Below, piece by piece: positions 56,659-64,000 of a stretch of 64,000 nucleotides of DNA (position 1 is its first letter; every line of letters begins with the position of its first letter). The DNA is from Apostichopus japonicus (taxonomy: Eukaryota > Echinodermata > Holothuroidea > Aspidochirotida > Stichopodidae). The notes beneath the pieces were generated by a model that did no database searches, was not told where the DNA came from, and was given only the letters and a program-made list of their open reading frames with translations. The stretch is from assembly GCF_037975245.1 (NCBI RefSeq), contig NC_092568.1, positions 21,230,501-21,294,500 on the forward strand, given 5' to 3'. The translations under genes and the position numbers were made by a program.

Positions 56659-59600
56659 GAATATCACTACCGTTAGTTTGAATAGGATGTCAAAAGGGTA
56701 TTTAAATATAATCACGATATGATAGTCTGAATACCATATTTATATATAAATATAACATTATGCTATTGTAATGTGATGAGGTCAAAGTTCATGATATGAG
56801 AATATTCGTGACATTATTTTTGACAATATCGCAAGCGATCGAATATCATATATTACTCATTATACATAAGCCTGTAATTCGATCCATCACCCATGCACTC
56901 ACTCACTGACGATACAACTATGGAATTAGTATTGGAATCACGCTAGACCCAATAAAGGTCATATCAGTATTTGACCCCCAAATATACCAGAAGGTCAATT
57001 GATGGGTCATTCATGTTCCAACTTTAACATGCCGTTTAATGGCATACATTAAAATATATTTCGTCCCTGATTACATTGAATTGTCAAATTTAGCATTTTC
57101 TAACGTGTTTAAGCGTGAGTTGGTCAATAATGATGATGGCCTTTAAGAATGAGTGTCCTTTACGAACCAGTTGCAATATATAGAACCGATAGTCATTCGA
57201 TATTCAGAAAGTTAAGTTAATATCTTAGTGTGTTTACGGTTAGCCACTACAATATAAAACATGTGAATCTTTTATAGTTTACCAATGTGATCACATGCAT
57301 CTGATGTTTTTACGTATCAATACAAGGCTTAGCTTGCGATGATGGCTCGGCCAAAACTTTATACTGTCGGCGAGGTTTTCAATCTTCATATTCCTGCAAG
57401 GTTACATGTTGGGACACGTGAGTGCAGTATGGTTTAATGCCTCTATACGAGAAAACAAAACTGAAATAATGTAGCTCTGTATAGTTGTTACTTACCGTTA
57501 TTATTATTATTATTGTGTATAGTACAGTGACATATATAGGTAAGGATCGTATGTGTGCTCATTGGATGATGAATCTTTGACGGTTTAAAATAATCGGCTG
57601 TTTGTTGGAAGCGTTACCCTTCTTGCACACAAAAAAAGATACACTAAGATATTTACAGACTTTATAGGCTGGGGTGCATTTGATTGCAAAATAGCAAAAC
57701 TAATATGGGGGTTTCCCAGGTACCGTACCATTGAATTGCTTAAACATTGTAGATTCTCTGGGAAAGAGCCATAAAACCGATGATTAAAACTTGTACTATC
57801 AAAACCAGTGTAAACAGTTTGGTGTGAATAAAGGAATCGCTGGAGCATGAGATTCCAGACAGAACTAAAAGTAACAAAATTCCAATCCAAATTCCAGCTT
57901 AAGCTATCTACTATATAGTTCTTAGACTATATATAGTGCCAAAGTTGTCTGCGGCAGAGATTCAGTGTTTTAGATCTAGGCATCATATATGCTATACTTT
58001 GCAAGTTCCGGATGAGCCTGGATAACACGGTACCTTTTCTCCCTTGTCTCTCTCTCTCCGCTCCTTGGTCCATCCACCCCCTTATCCGTCGTCCGGTAAA
58101 TCGGTTGCAGGTTTCCTCGGTTATTTGTTTCCCCGGCAGAGGAGCGCAGTGACTACTCCGTCCTTAGACCCACCCTCAGGTGAGCTAATAAGTGCGAGAA
58201 GTGATGTTTTGGCGCAGTGCCAAAAAAAAAAAAAAAGGTACAAAATATATTCCCCGAAATGGGCCAATGGGGTCAATGGGCCATATAATGAATTCGAAGC
58301 ACATAGATAAACGTATCGAATGTCAATTAGTTGTATGTGTGTGTGTTATTTTCACACACCTGCTTTGAACGATTCAGTTAATGGAACTTTTAAAAGATGC
58401 ATTACAAAGGGTCGCATCGTATATATACTTCCGGTTAGTTTTCAGCTTTTATGAAAGGGTTAAGCCGTGTTTTGGTATAACTCACAAACAGGAGAAAAAG
58501 GTTCGGAACAGAAGTTAACAGTCATTTAGGATGATGAGGTAAAACGTAATATATAATACACCATCATGACAAAAAAAAAAAACGATGGGTTATGGCTGAC
58601 CATTTGCCGTTTCCTTGTATAGAAATGACCACTATTGTAGTTTTCATTCTCACTAAGTTGATCAGGTTTGTAGCGCGAATGCTTCCTATGTACAAGAAGT
58701 ATTCAAAATATCAAATAGACAGGTATATAGGCCTACACTGCTTGTCAGTTTGTGGAAAATGAAGCTCGGTGACGTCATCAGGCTGACACTTCCTTGGCTC
58801 CCACTGCAGGCAGGTTGACGAGTTTCAAATAGAAACCAGTCTTTTCCTTACCCCCCCCCCCCCCGCTACACTACCCCGCTTACGAAAGAGTCCATCAAAT
58901 CGCGAATGGGAGTTTGTTTACTCTTCGACAATGTAGATAAACAATAACAGACCTCACACGGCGATACGTCACATGATATACACAACAAAAAAAGGCTGGT
59001 AAAATATAGTTCGATCTTTCGTAACTAAAGTGTGTTAGACTTTTCATTCATTCATTTTTTCTCATTCTTGCGTTCAAATAGTATTTATTATGTCATACGG
59101 TACGGTACTGTACCATTAATTTACATGTTATACATACTGAGGGTTACTAAGACAAAGTCTGACAAAGTCGTACCAGTTAAGTACCAGGATTTGTATTATT
59201 CTTGTCACTTGTCACTATTTCGAATGCATTAAAATCATTGCTCAAGATAATTCCTTTTTCATATGTCAAACATACATTTTCCTCTGGATTGTCCTTCTAA
59301 ACCCGTTAATGATAGTATCGTTATAGGTGTTCTGATGGTGATAGTAGTGTTGGGGGGTGACAGGGGGTGGGGGGTATAAATGAAGATATTCATAAATCAA
59401 CTCTGTGTCTTGTACTCGGAAGTTAGTTTTATACAATACAGAAGATTCTCGACAGGGAAAAATCCTGGTACAGATACCTCAATGTTTTAACTTGTGATCG
59501 TTTACATTTGCTTATTGCTATGTGTATTTTACGCAACATTAAGCATGCATCCCCTTCCTCCCCCCCCCCCCCCCCTCGACATCTTCTGTACCCACAAGAC

Positions 59601-59690
59601 TCATTTCCGGCAATACAAATGCCTATCAGTGATTTACAATCCTTATTTGATCAACTGAAACGATGGTATGTATGGTGACACCATGGCTCT
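56659..59690. other. Intergenic DNA, no gene seen
   Basis: A C14 run lies at 58851-58864 and a C run at about 59562-59576. A perfect TGACGTCA CRE lies at 58770-58777. A 31-codon coding-like frame starting at 57342 is too short to support. No gene is claimed. Confidence 0.45.
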
Positions 59691-59728
59691 GTATACCCTA
59701 CGCGCCTCTCAAGTCAAACTGCTTTGTG

Positions 59729-59888
59729 ATTGGTTCGCTGACGTTGTACAAAAGTTGGAACTGGTATCATTGTTCTACGTCACTGCTCAAGCAGGTGGTA
59801 TGACTGAACTAATAATAGACTCAACGCGTCGCCGGAAACTGTTGTCAACAAAAGTTTCTTCAGGAATGCTGGGACGTAAATGACGTCA
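59729..59888. promoter_or_regulatory. CCAAT/CRE cluster, possible promoter of an unseen gene
   Basis: An inverted CCAAT box (ATTGG, 59729-59733) and a TGACG half-CRE (59739-59743) are followed by a full TGACGTCA at 59881-59888. A coding-like frame of 71 codons overlaps them, but it has no recognisable domain. CCAAT plus CRE is a common promoter pairing. Orientation and target gene are unknown. Confidence 0.25.
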
Positions 59889-60700
59889 GTAGTCGCTAAC
59901 AATTGTTATTGTTACCTATGATAGTTATCAGGAATTACCGTGTTACCCATGCGTGCTGCAATCGGGGGGGGGGCACTCTGGATTATTTTGTTCTTAATGT
60001 CATCGCTATTTCGTCATCAATTTTAATACTCCTATTTTGATCTTACGAAAGTTCTCGTGATGATATGAAATACCAGGTAGAAGTTTTAGTTTGAGACGAT
60101 TTCTATTGTTTTTCTCCGTATCTTTATGTATTTATATTATGCATACGTCATACGTCATAGATATAACAATTAGATATTAGAATAAAATAGTACAGATCAT
60201 ACATAATGAAATACGGGAAACGGCGACCTCTGTATGTGTCTTTATTATTCTTATTGTTTTGCTTTATTCGTAAGTGTGTCGGTCAGAGATATTTTTGTTT
60301 CTCGCGGCGCGGTAATAACTATTTCATAGCCATCATCAGTTCTATTTTGGAGCGTGGCGTAATTCTAAATTTGAATTAGTTTTGTGAATAAAACATCACA
60401 GCAAAGTGACTTTAAGAGTAATAATTAACAGTAAAGATTTCGCCAGTGACGAGCATTGATGACGTTATCACTCACTATTGTATTTACAAATATATTTGCA
60501 TTCATTGTCCATTCAATTTCACAATTTGAATGTAGCACATCATTGCTTGCGTATACCTTTATGTACGGTATATTTCTTGATATTTTTCTTCTTACTTATG
60601 CCATTTTTATAACATGTTTCAAATGGTTTCAATCTTATACAATGATATCCCAAACATTGAACAAGAAAGCTCCATATAGATGAGTACAAACCTTTAGGCA
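59889..60700. other. Intergenic DNA, no gene seen
   Basis: AT-rich sequence with a G run near 59965. No gene or RNA supported. Confidence 0.45.
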
Positions 60701-60714
60701 ACACACACACACAC

Positions 60715-60777
<63 letters not shown>

Positions 60778-60790
60778 TAGATAGATATAT
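60701..60790. repeat. Compound (CA)n(AT)n microsatellite
   Basis: A short CA run (about 60701-60717) passes into a near-perfect AT run of about 55 bp and then ATAG units. Such a run is prone to cruciform formation and to assembly length error. Confidence 0.95.
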
Positions 60791-62220
60791 ATTATAAATA
60801 AACAAAATGAACATGGGATACGATGACTTCTATACTGACAATAATTTGCTGTCGTCTACAAAGCATCGCCCTCCGGCGCCAGCTAGCATTGCCCGCGTGC
60901 TGCAGCTCCCCCCCCCCCCCCTCTCGCTTATGTTGCTCTCAAGTTACTGCCTTCCTGCCACCCCTCCCCTTCCCCCACACTTCGAAATGTCTGACGACGC
61001 CACTAATAGCAGACCGGTTTATTGCGGTTACATTATTGTCTGTTCGGCTGGTCTTCTGGTCAAGCTGACCAAACCATGGGGAGTTGCTCCCTGGACCAAC
61101 ACACCGGGTGCTGCATAGACATTCATGTTTTCCACACACACTTTTACCAGGACTATTCCCATGAACCATAATAAATCATTGTTTCATCTCAAACGAAAGC
61201 TTCACTACTTTTCCATTGTATAGTAAATAACCCCACAAAACGTGATCAAGCCACAGAGATATCCTATGGGAACCATTCTTTAGGGAGAGTATAATGGGAG
61301 TCTTGTTTATTATTTCATTGCAGATGGTAGAAATGGTAAGAAAACGCAGTAGAGTATTTTGGAAAGTTTTCTGCTCGAAAAAGTCATAATTTATGAAAAT
61401 AACTCAGTCGTATTTATTTGCGGTTAACTCACTCCACTCACTCTATGGAGTGCGGTCGGGGATGGTTATGTTAAAAAACAATTGCATTGTGGTTGGGTGT
61501 AAATACCTTATGATACAATACAGTATAGAAACTTAGTAAACGAGTTAAAACTCTTTGAATATGACGTAAACAAGTCCATAAAAGTTTCATACTCAAAACA
61601 GACTCATGGAAAGAAAACAATAAATGGCTTTTTTTCGCGACCTGTAGAAGAGTTGAGTTACTATAGGGCGGATGTATATGCTTTTGTGGAAGAGCGCATG
61701 CGCGTGTGGTAATTTGACAACAACAAACCAAGTCTATATGCATGCATTCGGTCATTCTATATAAGTCGGCTTTGTTGGTGATAACGTTTTACTGCGCATG
61801 TACGGGTCGTTATTATAGGTCAGTTCAAAAGTAATGCAGACCCGTTTATACACATGTCTATGCAGAAAATTAACAACGAGCAACACTGATTTTGTCAAAA
61901 GGTTTCTCGTGAATGAATCATCACTATTTCGGGGAGTAATTTCAGTCTTCCCCCTCTGAATAAAAAGCAAACAAATTTGGCTCTTATAGGGTGAAGATGT
62001 GTGGAGTCATTCTTTGAAACGATTGACTTTCACTTCTATAGCAAAGGGTAATGTTCCTGTTGTAAACTCACTCTTGCAATATGTACAAAGTCATCATGCT
62101 TTGACATGATTTTCTCCCTTAATTTCATACATTAGGATAAATTAAGTAAACATTGTACCAGAAGCGATGTAAAGACGAGTGGACCCATGCATCGGGCTTG
62201 ACTATAGATATAGTGTCGGT
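60791..62220. other. Intergenic DNA, no gene seen
   Basis: A C run lies at about 60909-60920, along with GCGCATGCGC-type sequence near 61695 that resembles an NRF1 site. No gene supported. Confidence 0.45.
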
Positions 62221-62549
62221 CAGGGGGGTAGGAAGCTTCCAAAAAGTGGAGGAGGGGAGCACAACATCAGAGGGGCACTTTCTCATTCCACAACCACCAC
62301 TCGTTATGCTATAAACCGATACACACCGGCCACATCACTTAGATATGATGTGTTAGTATGCTATCAATACTATTATGGTGCACGTGAATAAAATATTAAA
62401 ATTAACAAAGGCTTAAGATATCCAAAAAGACAGTTCTTCATCAAAATGGGCACATTTTATTTGCCAGCAGGGCACATTTACTACTTTGGAAAAAGTGGGT
62501 GGGGGGCACATTCCCCAGTGCCACCAGTGCCCCGGCTCCAACCCCCCTG
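62221..62549. mobile_element. 329-bp TIR element, CAGGGGGGT ends (hAT-like)
   Basis: The left end reads CAGGGGGGTAGGAAGC and the right end GGCTCCAACCCCCCTG. The inverted repeats agree over CAGGGGGGT and, loosely, GGA.GC. The subterminal AAAAAGTGG is mirrored, as AAAAAGTGGGTGGGGGGCAC lies near the right end. The ends match the 57-bp palindromic element at 32445-32501. No transposase is present, and no clean target duplication was found for this copy. Confidence 0.7.
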
Positions 62550-63001
62550 GACAGTAAAATCCAGACAAAGATAACAGAAACAGAAACAATTGACGTTTTG
62601 GATATTATTGAAGAGCCAGAAGCACGTTAGACCCGTTAAAGTTCTCCCCCCCCCCCATGAGAAATATAATCATTTTTTATAATCCAACAAGAATAATGTA
62701 GCAAAATTCATTGGGTAGTAAAAGTTACTCGGTAGGCAACATTGTGTTTTTAGAGTGACTTTTTGGACTGTGTTGAGAAAGACAGAATTGTCGTTTGGAA
62801 TTTATAAGACCTTCACCAATCAATAGTAATTCCAAGTTCGAAGTTCCCTTTGAGCCTATTACGTGTATACCGCCGTGCATTGAATTGCACTAAACCTGTG
62901 TATGGTATACCCCTAATACAATTCAAGGGTTTGCGCTAATCTTGATCATAACGTGCTATCTATATTAAAATCTAGTCACAATGCAAGTCTTAAGCTTAAC
63001 C
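62550..63001. other. Intergenic DNA, no gene seen
   Basis: Contains a C run near 62646-62656. Nothing else supportable. Confidence 0.4.
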
Positions 63002-63060
63002 ACTGGCGGATCCAAGGGGGGGCCAAGGGGGGCCATGGCCCCCCCAAAGGTGAGCCAAAA
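63002..63060 (+). mobile_element. hAT-like transposon end (fragment or off-window partner)
   Basis: CACTGGCGGATCCAAGGGG followed by GGCCAAGGGGGGCCATGGCCC is a recognisable CAGTGGCGGATCC-type terminus with a palindromic G/C-rich subterminal part. No opposite end is seen before the window closes, so it is truncated or runs past the window. Confidence 0.5.
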
Positions 63061-63170
63061 AGTGTTTCCGAACATCCGCTAAATCATATGATTGGAAATT
63101 TAAAAAATCGAGAGGAATAGCAGTGGTAGACTAGTCTAAACCTTTTCGTTTTCTGGTTTAAAATTAAATG

Positions 63171-63260
63171 CAGAGCTCCCAACTGACCCGCAATTCGCGG
63201 GAATTAGACCCGCATTCTAACACCCAAACCCGCTGACCCGCAGCACAAGCGTCCGAAAAA
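63171..63260 (+). mobile_element. TIR-like end with CCCGC repeats
   Basis: GCAGAGCTCCCAACTGACC resembles the GCAGAGATGCC ends at 31325-31950. It is followed by repeated CCCGC/CGCGGG motifs that can fold back. The partner end is not visible. Confidence 0.35.
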
Positions 63261-64000
63261 ACCGCATTGTAATTGTCAAGTATACATAAAAAAAATTGCA
63301 TCAATTTTTGACTTAGCAACCATCATTTCTTTAGCATTTACCATAATAGAGTATAAAACCTCCTTTACAGCATCATTTGAACCTCAAATTAGCCTATATT
63401 TCTTTTCATTGGGGCGAGCAGCGAACATTTTCATGCCACGGGAAAGAATGAATTATCACCTACTATTCAATTTATTGATGTTACACACAAACAAATGCAT
63501 ATTTCTCAGAAAATTTTGGGTGACAAAAGCCTTTCTAAGTGCCACCATTTTACATGTAGGGGCATCACCAGGATTCCAAAAAAATTCAAAAGGGGAGGAG
63601 GAAACACCCCCTCCCCTTATACCCTTCCCCCAGGACGGCGATTCGTGGCATGGACCAGCATTTGCCTTCTCAAGAGTTGGGAGCTATGTAAATGTATGCA
63701 TGGACGGCGATCCTGGGGGGGGGGGGAGGGGGATATATCCCCCATGAAAATGGGTGGAGGGGATGTAATACACCATATCCCCCCCACCAAATGCCAGGGA
63801 TAAGAATATTTTCATGCCTACATTTATGTATCATCGTGAATGTACGGCTCTTTTTTAGCTTCATTTCTCGCCTACCATAAACGCAGTACGATCTTTTCAA
63901 ATAAACCGTCTTTATCTTTATCACGGTATTGATATAGTACATATATGCACCCTCATAGTATTCATATATGCCCTATAGTAGGCCTATACACACGTACATG
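63261..64000. other. Intergenic DNA, no gene seen
   Basis: G/C-rich simple stretches (63590-63640 and 63710-63790, including a long G run) overlap several low-complexity frames. None encodes a recognisable product. Confidence 0.45.

Noticed and set aside
1-64000. CRISPR array, operon or prokaryotic gene cluster
   Set aside because: No regularly spaced direct repeats with unique spacers and no packed coding frames. The introns, SINEs and microsatellites are those of an animal genome.

Overview
The window reads as animal nuclear DNA. It is AT-rich and intron-bearing, with many short retroposons, small terminal-inverted-repeat (TIR) elements, microsatellites, long G or C homopolymers and a stretch of TTAGGG repeats. 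No operon-like gene packing is present. The density of tRNA-headed SINEs, hAT-like ends of the CAGTGGCGGA type and TAGGCCTA motifs suggests a marine invertebrate deuterostome, possibly an echinoderm. That assignment is inference, not something the sequence proves.

Only one protein-coding gene is clear. It is a two-exon tandem CCCH zinc-finger gene of the tristetraprolin (ZFP36/TIS11) family on the + strand. A TATA box lies at 33856. The first coding exon, 34005-34079, ends at a GTAAGT donor. After a 3.2 kb intron, the second exon (37275-38273) holds both zinc fingers and the C-terminal CNOT1-binding motif. The predicted protein is 357 aa. The intron contains a second TATA box with a downstream splice donor and an open, coding-like block with its own donor, so alternative first or cassette exons are possible. 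Downstream of the stop codon lie three TATTTAT heptamers, the RNA site this family binds, which points to autoregulation.

Layout. 0-5 kb: degenerate tandem repeats of a TGACCTCAAATGACC type and a 375-bp TIR element. 8-17 kb: two different tRNA-derived SINE families, each present twice, with the two copies in opposite orientation. 17-25 kb: no firm gene, a TAGGCCTA-rich block and one short coding-like ORF. 26-33 kb: a 184-bp tandem duplication, an element with inverted arrays of a GC-rich 16-18 bp unit, a 626-bp TIR element, a 57-bp palindromic element with an 8-bp target duplication, and five perfect TGACGTCA sites upstream of the ZFP36-type gene. 33.6-39.3 kb: the gene. 39-64 kb: intergenic DNA with two copies of a retroposon whose head is the 5' end of U2 snRNA (one with an 18-bp target-site duplication and an A tail), a purine-rich minisatellite, a TIR element with a telomere-like core, and more hAT-like elements.

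The most interesting item is the U2 snRNA-headed SINE-like family at 44481-44805 and 50736-50920. Next are the perfect CRE palindromes (nine found, fewer than one expected) and the putative autoregulatory 3' region of the ZFP36-type gene.
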